A stretch of DNA of 64,000 nucleotides from Schizochytrium sp. CCTCC M209059 (lineage: Eukaryota > Sar > Bigyra > Thraustochytrida > Thraustochytriidae): positions 62,001 through 126,000 of the forward strand of contig KN805406.1 of the NCBI GenBank assembly GCA_000818945.1, read 5' to 3'. Made by a program: the position numbers and the translations under genes. The notes under the pieces were generated by a model. The model was not told where the DNA came from and made no database searches. It saw only the letters and a program-made list of their open reading frames with translations. Positions within the stretch are counted from its first letter, which is position 1, and every line of letters starts with the position of its first letter. Positions 29,861 to 38,227 of the stretch are shown one piece after another.

Positions 29861-31008
29861 GGAGCAGCACGATCTCGACGGCGTGCCGTGAGGTGCGCCG
29901 GTCGGTCGCGGCCCGCCGCCTGCTGAGCACCCAGACCGGGCTGGACGCGCCGCCCTCGGACTCGATCTCCCGCATGGAGCTGTACAACGGCATGCCGCTC
30001 GGCACCGGCGGGAGGCACTCGCGCGGCGGCCACAACATCGCCGTCTTCGGCGCCACCGGCTTCCTCGGCACCTACGTCGTCAACGAGCTCGCCAAGACCG
30101 GCAACAACCTCGTGGTGACCACCCGCGGCGACGATATGACCTGGCGCCACCTCAAGCTCTGCGCTGACTATGGCAAGCTCGTGGCCTCGTACATTGACAC
30201 CAAGGACGAAGAGAGCATCCGCGAGACGATCCGCGGCTGTGACACCGTTGTCAACCTCATGGGCAAATACTACGAGACCAAGCACTTTGTGCCGTCGATC
30301 ATCAACTGCAGCTTTCGCGACGTCCACGTCGACGCTGCAGCAGCGGTTGCGCGTATCGCCCGCGAGGAGGACTGCAAGCACCTCGTCCACGTCTCGTGCG
30401 CCTACGCGAACTCGGACTCTGCGTCCGAGTTTGCCCGCACCAAGGCTGAGGGCGATGCCAAGGTCGTTGAGGAGTTCCCGGGTGCTGTTATTGTCAAGCC
30501 CAACGTCCTCTACGGTGAGGAGGACCGATTCCTGCAGCTCTACGCCCAGATCTCCTCGATCGCCCCCGCCGTCCCGCTCGTCGGAGGCGGCGACGCCTCG
30601 GTCAACCCCGTGTATGTGGGCGACGCCGCGCGCGGTATTGCCACCGCCGCGACCAACTTTGCTACCGCTGGAACCGAGTTCAACCTGAGTGGCAAGGACA
30701 CCTACTCGCACAAGCAGGTCTGGGAGTATGTCATGGACCAGATCGGACACAAGAAGGACTTTGTCGAGGTCCCCAACAGCATCGCCATGCTCGTCGGCAA
30801 GCTCCGCAACCTTCTTCCCTACCCAGAGTTCACGCACGATACCATCAAGCTCATGCACGAGGACTGCTCCGCGCCCCAAGGCGAGCAAAAGGGTTTCGAC
30901 GCCCTCGGCATCCACGAGATTGCTGACTTTGAGACCAAGGCCTTCAAGTTCTTGTACTCGTACAGGGCAGGTGGCCATTACGCTGACCTCAAGCAGGGGA
31001 AGGCCTGA
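29851..31008 (+). CDS. NADH dehydrogenase (complex I) NDUFA9-like 39-kDa subunit
   Basis: 385 residues. Residues 1-~27 (MLARSSTISTACREVRRSVA) are Arg/Ser-rich without acids before the Glu, a mitochondrial presequence. The mature part is an atypical short-chain dehydrogenase fold: the dinucleotide-binding loop AVFGATGFLGTYVVNELAKT, then DTVVNLMGKYYET, LVHVSCAYANSDSASEFART and VIVKPNVLYGEEDRFLQLYA, all typical of NDUFA9. Role: accessory subunit at the matrix arm/membrane arm junction of complex I, binding NADPH. Start: the ATG at 29851 begins the presequence in frame. An out-of-frame ATG 55 bp upstream, produced by a tandem duplication, opens a uORF that overlaps this start and ends at 29891. 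Confidence 0.93.
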   Translation: MLARSSTISTACREVRRSVAARRLLSTQTGLDAPPSDSISRMELYNGMPLGTGGRHSRGGHNIAVFGATGFLGTYVVNELAKTGNNLVVTTRGDDMTWRHLKLCADYGKLVASYIDTKDEESIRETIRGCDTVVNLMGKYYETKHFVPSIINCSFRDVHVDAAAAVARIAREEDCKHLVHVSCAYANSDSASEFARTKAEGDAKVVEEFPGAVIVKPNVLYGEEDRFLQLYAQISSIAPAVPLVGGGDASVNPVYVGDAARGIATAATNFATAGTEFNLSGKDTYSHKQVWEYVMDQIGHKKDFVEVPNSIAMLVGKLRNLLPYPEFTHDTIKLMHEDCSAPQGEQKGFDALGIHEIADFETKAFKFLYSYRAGGHYADLKQGKA

Positions 31009-31341
31009 AGACATAGCTGCTAGTCCACTCGCGAGGCCCCGCGGCGATGCTGCAGACGGCACCTTGACCGCGACAACACAACGATTGATTACTCCAAAGG
31101 AACCCCCACTTTACGCACCGGGCGAGGCGGCAACCACGCTGCGTTGCGCCCGTCGCGCTTTCTCACGGACAGTCAGCTTCTTTTTTTCCGTCTGTCTGCT
31201 TGTCCGCCCCTTCGTTGGTCCAGTCCCATTCCACTACCATTGCTACTCATTAAATCAAATTTATCGTTTGATTGGATACTTTTTGTTTTGCGCACGTCAC
31301 CTTGCTTTTCTTTGCTTGATTGATGAAAGTACCCACCCACC

Positions 31342-31423
31342 CATCATGGCAGGAGGAGCTTGTAGCAAGAGGATTCGAGGATTTTGTTGATCATTATAGA
31401 TCCCGACTGACAAAGGGCATTAG
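31342..31423. repeat. Diverged direct repeat, copy 1
   Basis: Aligns by eye with 31689-31771, perhaps two thirds identical, ending in the shared ACAAAGGGCATT. Origin unknown. Confidence 0.4.
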
Positions 31424-31688
31424 CACTTCGACCTGACTTGGGAACACATTACAAATTCGTTTTTGTACTTTTTCTTTCTTTTTCTTTTCTACACACGCGC
31501 CATGCGCAAGCTCATGGTTGATTATGAGCTGTCGATAAAAGTCATCACTACATGAGACAATGTAGATCTCATCACCGAAGGATATATTAGGAAACGCCTC
31601 ACGAAAAGAGACGCTGAGATTTGCACCCACCCGTAAGTATTATCATGGACCATGGCGAAAGACGTCGGCATTAGAATTACTCCTCTCA

Positions 31689-31771
31689 CAAATCATCCGC
31701 CATGGCCAAGAGGGCTTATCGCAAGAGTACTCGAGGCTCTTGTTGATTGTCATTGGCCACGACAAAGGGCA
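31689..31771. repeat. Diverged direct repeat, copy 2
   Basis: Partner of 31342-31423. On the reverse strand both copies translate to a similar F-P-x-V ... M-P-F-V pattern, but frames are broken by stops. Confidence 0.4.
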
Positions 31772-31833
31772 TTGGCGTTTTGACTGCCCACACATTGGGA
31801 AACCCTTCCGACACTTGAACCTTTCTCGAAATA

Positions 31834-32382
31834 TCATTGAGAGGCGTTAGCACTTGGACCTCGTCCAGCGCTATCAGGTTCTTCCATGCTTGATGATCCT
31901 AGCCGCGGAGAGGCCCCGTTAAATTGGCTGGGATCCGGAAATTGCTCAAGATCCATAAAACCGCCCACGCCGGCTATTCGTGCGCCAGATCCACGAGTGT
32001 CATTCTCATGGTTAAAGGGCCTCATCGTCAGACTTCGAGGCGAAGACCTGGTGGAGCGGAGACTGCTCGAGGCGTCATTATCTCCTTTGTTTTTGTCACC
32101 GACCAAGCTGACGTCTTCTGGGTCGATATTGAAGGCCGTCGAGTGAGGCCCAAAAGAGAACCAGCTCTTGCGAGCTCGAGCATCGTCGCGTCGAGCGCGT
32201 TCAAGGTCCTTTGCCATTCGCCTAATCTCGTTCTCTTGCGCGCGAATTTCCTCCAATGGTGGATCACTACGTTTTTCACCGCGCTGCTGCTTGAGTAGTA
32301 AATAGAACCCTGCCGCCAAGGTCAAGGTTAATAGACCCACACACGCCATGGACGCAGCCAAGAAGTCCGGGGGGACGCCCAT
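31834..32382 (-). CDS. Small single-pass membrane protein, 182 aa, unknown
   Basis: From the ATG at 32380-32382 (reverse, GCAACAATGGGC) the protein begins MGVPPDFLAASMACVGLLTL, with one hydrophobic span at about residues 8-30 (FLAASMACVGLLTLTLAAGF). A charged helix follows (PLEEIRAQENEIRRMAKDLE) and then a Ser/Pro/Gly-rich tail. The layout suggests a type III single-pass membrane protein with a short coiled coil and disordered cytosolic tail. The longer frame upstream starts only with GTG and is rich in repeats. No family recognised. Confidence 0.6.
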   Translation of the reverse strand: MGVPPDFLAASMACVGLLTLTLAAGFYLLLKQQRGEKRSDPPLEEIRAQENEIRRMAKDLERARRDDARARKSWFSFGPHSTAFNIDPEDVSLVGDKNKGDNDASSSLRSTRSSPRSLTMRPFNHENDTRGSGARIAGVGGFMDLEQFPDPSQFNGASPRLGSSSMEEPDSAGRGPSANASQ

Positions 32383-33166
32383 TGTTGCGTGAAACCGAGG
32401 TCGTGCAGCTCGTCCGTCCGTTCGCGTATCTTCGCTCTCGCTCTCCTCTTCGGCTGCGCGCAGCGCGGTAGGCTCGGCGAAGGCGTTTTTTCGCACGTGC
32501 CGTGCGTGCCCGTACACGCGATTCTCGCTCTCTTTTCCCCTTTTTCCTCTCCTTGCAAACCGCGCGTGCGTGTGGACGGAACGAGGGGGAGAAACGGAAG
32601 GAGGTAGCACGCGCGCCCGCTTGACGCGGCGCGGGCGTGGGCTCGGGCTGTCGGTCGCCGGGAGGGCAGGGGCGCAGCGGCGCAGGGACCCGCGCCGCTC
32701 GGTGAGCTCCGAAGTGGATTTGTTGACTTTTTTGCGAAACTTGTTTCGACTTGTTCACGAAAAGCTCAACTTGGTCTTTCTGTATTGAGGTGTGTAGAGC
32801 CATCCATACACGCTGAAAAGCAGCCAGGGAAAAAGAGAGAGCGGTCAATGTCTGTCTATATACTATACATCGTTCGAAGTGGGTCCTTGCCCGTCGCAAG
32901 ATGTAGGTGTTGTACGTATAGTACCTGCACGATCCGACCAATGCTAGGCCTAGTGATGCGTAGCATCCCGTCCGTAATGTTGCATCTCGTGACCGACCTG
33001 TAGTGCGAGCACAAATGAACAAAGGGAGAAGGCAAGACCAGGCAGGACAAGAGGAGACAGTAATACCTACGAGAAAAGTGCTATCGAAATTCATGCATGC
33101 ATAAGATTATTGAGTCGCCCTACCATGGTGGTGGAGGAAAGACAGCGAGCGAGCGAGCTAGCTAGC
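32383..33166. other. Intergenic between two reverse-strand genes
   Basis: About 780 bp: 3' region of GAPDH and promoter of the small membrane protein gene. The part near 32400-32700 is GC-rich, the rest AT-richer. No gene seen. GCGAGC/AGCT repeats at 33148-33168 run into the GAPDH stop. Confidence 0.55.
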
Positions 33167-34180
33167 TTACTTGCCAGTAGACTTGATGTAGCAGGCGAGG
33201 TCGGTGACGCGGGTCGAGTAGCCGCGCTCGTTATCGTACCAGCTAATGAGCTTGACAAAGGTGTCGTTGAGCATGATGCCAGCCTCGGCGTCGAAGATGC
33301 TCGAGTGGGTGTTGCCGACAAAGTCGTTGGAGACAACCGCATCCTCGGTGTAGCCAAGGATGCCGCTCATCTCGCCCTCCGAGGCAGCCTTGATGGCCTT
33401 CTTGATGTCATCGTAGGAAGCAGGCTTGGACAGCTTGCAGGTCAGGTCGACGACGCTGACATCCGGGGTGGGGACGCGGAAAGCCATGCCGGTGAGCTTG
33501 CCGTTGAGCTCCGGGATGACCTTGCCCACGGCCTTGGCAGCGCCAGTGGAAGACGGAATGACGTTGGCGCCAGCAGAGCGGCCAGCGCGCCAGTCCTTGC
33601 CGCCCTTGGAGGGGCCGTCGACGGTGAGCTGGTTGGCGGTGGTGGCGTGCACGGTGGTCATGAGACCCTCGACGATGCCAAAGTTGTCGTTGATGACCTT
33701 GGCGAGGGGCGCGAGGCAGTTGGTCGTGCACGAGGCGTTCGAGACAATGTCCTGGCCGGCGTAGTCCTTGTGGTTGACGCCCATGACGAACATGGGGGTA
33801 TCATCCTTGGGCGGGGCCGAGATGATGACACGCTTGGCGCCGCCCTTGATGTGGGCCTGGGCCTTTTCGGCAGTCGTGAAGATGCCGGTCGACTCGCAGA
33901 CGAACTCGACGCCGTTCTCACCCCAGGGGATGCTGGCGGGGTCCTTCTCGGAGAAGACCTTGACGGTCTGTCCGTTCACGACCAGGTTGCCGTCCTTGGT
34001 CTCCACGGTACCCTTGAACGGGCCGTGCACGGTGTCGTACTTGAGAAGGTAGGCAATGTAGTCCAGGTCGAGGAGGTCGTTGATGGCGACCACCTTGACG
34101 TTACCCTTCTCGAACGCGGTGCGGAACACCAGGCGTCCGATGCGGCCGAAGCCGTTGATTCCCATCACAGGCTCGCTCAT
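33167..34180 (-). CDS. Glyceraldehyde-3-phosphate dehydrogenase (NAD-type, cytosolic)
   Basis: 337 residues, full length. MSEPVMGINGFGRIGRLVFR carries the NAD-binding GxGxxG-type loop. Asp in VVAINDLLDLD indicates NAD preference. The active site is SNASCTTNCLAP (catalytic Cys) with the partner His in TTVHATTANQLTVDGP. The C-terminus SWYDNERGYSTRVTDLACYI is typical. Reaction: glyceraldehyde 3-phosphate + NAD+ + Pi to 1,3-bisphosphoglycerate. No targeting extension, so this is the cytosolic glycolytic form. Codon use is strongly biased to C/G-ending codons, as in highly expressed genes. ATG at 34178-34180 (reverse). Two ACTTGCG motifs lie about 525-560 bp upstream in the same orientation. Confidence 0.98.
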   Translation of the reverse strand: MSEPVMGINGFGRIGRLVFRTAFEKGNVKVVAINDLLDLDYIAYLLKYDTVHGPFKGTVETKDGNLVVNGQTVKVFSEKDPASIPWGENGVEFVCESTGIFTTAEKAQAHIKGGAKRVIISAPPKDDTPMFVMGVNHKDYAGQDIVSNASCTTNCLAPLAKVINDNFGIVEGLMTTVHATTANQLTVDGPSKGGKDWRAGRSAGANVIPSSTGAAKAVGKVIPELNGKLTGMAFRVPTPDVSVVDLTCKLSKPASYDDIKKAIKAASEGEMSGILGYTEDAVVSNDFVGNTHSSIFDAEAGIMLNDTFVKLISWYDNERGYSTRVTDLACYIKSTGK

Positions 34181-34705
34181 CTTGCTTGTCCTTGGGGCGC
34201 TTGACTGCTGTCTGCTGTCTGCTTTGCTTTGCTTTTGCTTTGCTTTGCTTTCGCTTTGCTTTCCTTGTCTGTGCGTGCAGCCGCGACCAAGATAGGCGCA
34301 AAGGAAACGGCACAGCGTGAGCGTCAGTCCCCCCTATCTTCTCCATTTGATTTCACCCCTCGGTCCTGCATCATGTCACGCGCATCCGGGCCTCCTCCTT
34401 TTCCCGCCAAGCCCGTCCTCGGGCCTCGCCTCGCCTCGCCTCGCCTCGCTTCAGGCGCGTCGCGTCGGCGCAGCTCCGCCCGGGCCTCTCTCTCCTCGCG
34501 CGTAGTCTCCCTCTCCCTCGCGTCCTGTGCGTCCCTGTCACGGACGGCGTCCGGGTCCATCATCCTCACATCTCGTCCTTCATCCTCGCGCGGTCGCGCG
34601 TACTTACCGGTCTCGGTCCCGCGAGGTCTGTCTGCGGATTAGGATTTGGATTCGCGCTCGCCCCGGATCCGCCGCAGAGCAAACAAACTGCAGCTGGCCG
34701 CCGGC

Positions 34706-34740
34706 CGCAAGTCGGCTATGCGCGCGCGCAAGTGCGGAAT
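34706..34740 (-). promoter_or_regulatory. Two AT[A/T]-N4-ACTTGCG motifs upstream of GAPDH
   Basis: Reverse-strand copies at 34727-34740 (ATT CCGC ACTTGCG) and 34706-34719 (ATA GCCG ACTTGCG), starts 21 bp apart, pointing toward GAPDH. The second is nearly identical over 19 bp to the copy at 12497-12510. Confidence 0.5.
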
Positions 34741-35890
34741 CCGGCGGCCAACCCGAGTATCTTTCTTTCCGCTGCCTTTCCTTCTTCCTGGGCCTGTTAC
34801 TAGTAGTTAGTTGCTGGTGCTGTTTGTCACTGTTAGTTATTGCGAGAGCGAGGAGGAGGCCGACGACCCGGAAAAGATCCAACGACACGCGGCGAGACAA
34901 GGGGAGACAAGAGCGACAACGTGTCCGGCGAGACGTGAGACGACGAGAAAGGCGCGCACGCAGCTGGCCGTCTCGGGCGGGCTCGCAAGCGCGCTTCGCG
35001 AGCGGCGGCTCGAGCCCGAGCGCGACGGCATGCTGGGGATGGAGCGACGCTGTTCATGACGATGCAGCACGCCTCGCGCGCGTAGCTCGCGGCGCGCGAG
35101 AGGGACTTTTGTGCAGCGGGCGGAGGCGTTTTGTGCAGCTGCTGCGCGGCCGTCGCCGGCGACTCCGAGGGCGGCGCGTCGGAGCGCCTCACGGCCGGCC
35201 GCGAAATGGCGGCGAAGGCAGCTAAGCTGCAGTGTGCGCGGGGAAAAAAAAAAAAGAAGTTCGGAGAGGCGGAGAACGGAGAAGAGAGAGCGCAGGATGG
35301 ACACGTGAGGTCTTGGAAAGCGAATCTTCTGCCGATCACCACGTGACCGACCTGAGTGAGCTAGGTCTACTACGGGTATATTGATCGTCAAAGCTATCGT
35401 GACGAAGCGAGGAGAGGCCAATAGCGAAGCGAAGAGAGGCGTATTTTTGCCATGGATGCACGTGTTTGGAAAAGCGACTTTTGACGACGCCAGAGCGTAT
35501 GTCGTGCGCAGAAGAAAGATTTGTTTTGTGGGAAAGCCAAGCATCGCGATCCTTCTTCACATCAATGATACGGCGCACCACACGTGTCTGACACCAATCT
35601 GCATTTTCGAAAAACGACATATTAGCGAAAATGACACTTGTCTCTAAGCGAGCATGTGCGTCGTTGTATCCATCGTAGCTACGGAGTCAGATCGTTACTT
35701 TTCGAATGGCGCCAACTGCAGCACTCCTAACCGATCGAGGGGGGGAGATAAGCTATAGCAACTCACGAAGTTGCATTGATTTCTGGAGACAAAACTCGTT
35801 TTTCCAGAATCAAAAGAAGAATGGAACGAGAACATCTCTACCGACGACGGCAATGAAAAGTTGGTGCGCTTTTATGGTGACTTGTACAGC

Positions 35891-36054
35891 TTGTTAAACT
35901 GCTTCTCCCAGCTTGCGTGCTACTGCAACATCTGTTTTGGCTCTTCTTGGCGGTGACACTTGCTGTGCTCGTTGTTAGCTTGCTTCTCCAAAGTCCGCGC
36001 AGTACTGCGACATTTATCTTGACTCTCCATGGTTGTGACGTCGCTGTAGTCTCG
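35891..36054. repeat. Diverged ~82-bp tandem repeat
   Basis: 35891-35971 and 35972-36054 align end to end, both starting TTGTTA and containing GCTTCTCC, TACTGC, ACAT and ending GCTGT-GTCTCG or similar; roughly 70-75% identical by eye. Non-coding as far as I can see. Confidence 0.55.
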
Positions 36055-36410
36055 AATGAATGGTCCGGGCTTGGGTTTGCGCACTCTTTCTCACCGGCTT
36101 TAGCCGCATGTTCTGGTCCATCTCTACCAGGAAAGACATATCATGTCACGTGCAGCGTTGACTCACTAGTGCTTACCAATTAAATGCAAAGCCCGAGAGG
36201 CAGGCAGTACTGCTAACCGCCGACGTCCACCAGCTCCAGGCTGATATGTGTGTGCGTGCTCACCAAGTTGGTACTTTGAGGGTGTGAACTTGCCTAAGAT
36301 AAATCTCTAGGGGTTTTAAGAACAACAGACTCGATCGCGCTAGCAATGGACTCCACACGGTCGGCAGCCAGCCAGCAGACCCGTAAGAGAGCGAAGAAAG
36401 GGAATTAAGA

Positions 36411-37325
36411 ATGGGGCACGACGTCGAGACCGTCGTTCCCGTTGGTGCGGGTGCAGACGACCTGAGCGACGTGCAGCGACAGGCAGAAGCAAGCATGCCA
36501 ACTGCGCAGGAAGATGAGAGTGCGGTGACAAAGAAGGCGATGGAGAAGCCAGAGATAAACATCGTGCATCGCAAGCTTCGAGGGCAGTATTTGAAAGGAA
36601 AAGGAGAGTCTGTGGTAATAAACCCCATTGCTTGCTCCTCGGAATGCGTTTTTGCCTTGCTGGTTGGCATGTAGGTCTACGAGGTTGATGCTCCGGCAGG
36701 AATTGCACTCATCATTGTAGCTTCAATTATGCTCATATCGCTCACGTTTTGGCTCTGGGCAGAAAGTGGAGCCTCGGAGCACAAGCAAATCGAGCGCGAG
36801 CTCCATGCGCAGTCCACCAATGCCCTTGCCCTCATTGCTACGCTCGTCACTCTCTTGCTTTTTCCAGAGACAAAATCACACGTGATTGGGGATCCAGGCA
36901 ATGTTCTTTTCCTTTTGCTGGGCACCCTAACTGACTTGTATGATGCGCTGATGCTCGTGAAAGCGCGCGCTGAATTTATGCGAATCGTCGAATCAGCCCC
37001 CTGGTCGCAGGTCGTCATCGACGTTCTTGTCATGGCCCTCATCGTGGGTCCTGTTTGGTTTTTGGTAAGCATTCTGATGTTGTGCCTCGGCGTGGTCCTC
37101 GGCATGGTCGTTGGAATCGTTGACTTGCTGATCAAGGCCCGCGACCTCTTCTCGTGCTCGACAACGGAAGACGTTTCTGCGGAAAAGGACACATCATCAA
37201 ATTTCTCCACGTCCGACGATAACGGGTACGTCGATCCTGATGACGTTGATTTCGTGCAATGCACGTCAAGAATGCTGGTCTGTTTGGAGATTGATCTTAT
37301 TGCAGTTGCCGTTCTTTTCTCCTGA
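36411..37325 (+). CDS. Multi-pass membrane protein, unknown, one intron
   Basis: Proposed join 36411-36614 and 36675-37325 (284 residues). The 60-bp intron begins GTAATA and ends CATGTAG; splicing joins GKGESV to VYEVDAPAGIALIIVASIML in phase 0 and avoids the stop after the first exon. The N-terminal ~70 residues are soluble. About four to five hydrophobic segments follow (AGIALIIVASIMLISLTFW, ALALIATLVTLLLF, NVLFLLLGTLTDLYDALMLV, then two in VVIDVLVMALIVGPVWFLVS and onward). An acidic Ser/Asp-rich stretch leads to the C-terminus. A further 52-bp intron at 37278-37329 would extend the protein to 37422 with a different tail. No family recognised; possibly a cation-channel-like or voltage-sensor-like fold, unproven. 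Confidence 0.6.
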
Positions 37326-37346
37326 GCAGGCGAATACCAAAAAAAA

Positions 37347-37580
37347 TCACGTCTTCATGACAGGCATGGTCGTTGAGGTGAGACGCACACTCGACGACCA
37401 AGGTAAAGCGGTTGCGCAATAAATGCCGTCAGGTACTACCACAAACTCTCTGAAGGACGGCTTGTCTTCCGGAGCATTGGGCTTCTTGGGAAGAACACAC
37501 CAAGGCTTCTCGTTGTCGAGCAGTAAGACGGATACCGAAAGATTTTCTCCCTCTGATTTTACAACACGTATTGCCGTCAT
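37347..37580 (-). CDS. Possible small protein, 77 aa (doubtful)
   Basis: ATG-initiated reverse frame with reasonable codon use (SVSVLLLDNEKPWCVLPKKP, FREFVVVPDGIYCATALPWS). It converges with the membrane-protein gene, 21 bp between stops. A forward ATG frame at 37423-37698 competes for the same DNA, and either could be chance. If real, the gene may have an upstream exon in the region cut by the 37725 gap. Confidence 0.25.
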   Translation of the reverse strand: MTAIRVVKSEGENLSVSVLLLDNEKPWCVLPKKPNAPEDKPSFREFVVVPDGIYCATALPWSSSVRLTSTTMPVMKT

Positions 37581-37724
37581 GCCTTGTCAGGCCATAGTGC
37601 ATGCCGGGCCGTCTCTTTTGTACACAATTGTTTTCGACACATGCAGCCTTGTTTCGAAGTGGCAATTTGGCAGGTCAGAAGCGTCGGTAGTTGGCTAACC
37701 TCGGGATCCCCCCCCCCCCCCCCC

Positions 37725-37786
37725 NNNNNNNNNNNNNNNNNNNNNNNNNNNNNNNNNNNNNNNNNNNNNNNNNNNNNNNNNNNNNN
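37725..37786. other. Assembly gap, 62 N, inside a poly-C run
   Basis: N run flanked by 17 C on the left and 13 C on the right, indicating an unresolved C homopolymer. Confidence 1.
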
Positions 37787-38227
37787 CCCCCCCCCCCCCG
37801 TGACACGGAGCCCAGGACCTCAATCACCACCGTGCCGGTCACTACCTTCCTTCGCCTCGCTAGAAACACAACATGGACAAGACGCTTCGTTCCCGCGGGC
37901 TGCGCCACTGGCGAGCTTGCGCATTTAATGCCCAAACCGACTCTAGGGCCTATAGGTACGTAGTACTTGCATTGCCCTATAGAAAAACGAGCTTCTGCCG
38001 TGCGTCACAACGCGCAGTTCTGTCTGTCTGTCTGTCTGTCTGTCACACGGTCCCTTGAAGCAAAGTCGAAGGGGGTTGGACTACATTTGCAGTGCGGACA
38101 TGGCGAGCAGGCCGGCACTGGGACCGGAGACGGCGGCTGTGTCCCACGAGGCCAAAGGTAAGCTAGCGCGCCGCTGCCGCAGACAAACTCGCAACTTTCT
38201 TGGAAAGAACCGCACTGCAGAACCACC
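37787..38227. other. Promoter-side spacer of TM2 gene
   Basis: About 440 bp. Contains GTCT repeats (38019-38043). An ATG at 38099 opens a 19-codon frame ending at a GTAAGC donor (38158). With the AG at 38206-38207 it would splice in frame to the TM2 gene, so an extra N-terminal exon is possible. Confidence 0.4.

Larger units (their letters stand above)
31009..31833. other. Convergent intergenic region with diverged direct repeat
   Basis: About 825 bp between two stops. No confident gene. Two stretches, about 31342-31423 and 31689-31771, are related by eye (shared words CATGGC, GCAAGAG, TTGTTGAT, ACAAAGGGCATT). Confidence 0.5.
34181..36410. other. Large divergent intergenic region
   Basis: About 2.2 kb with no convincing gene. 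Near GAPDH: CTTTG/CTTTTG repeats (34219-34264, probably 5' UTR) and CCTCG repeats (34425-34452). Then two ACTTGCG motifs (34706-34740), GC-rich DNA to 35300, and AT-richer DNA to 36400 holding a diverged ~82-bp tandem repeat. Confidence 0.55.

Noticed and set aside
29233..31062. 609-codon reverse frame
   Set aside because: Antisense of NDUFA9 and its GC-rich promoter; no domain recognised.
31643..31837. Possible histone H3 remnant (Tyr-Arg-Lys-Ser-Thr on the plus strand)
   Set aside because: Only a few residues match and the alignment needs several frameshifts; chance similarity.
33110..34204. 364-codon forward frame
   Set aside because: Antisense of GAPDH, whose conserved residues fix the coding strand.
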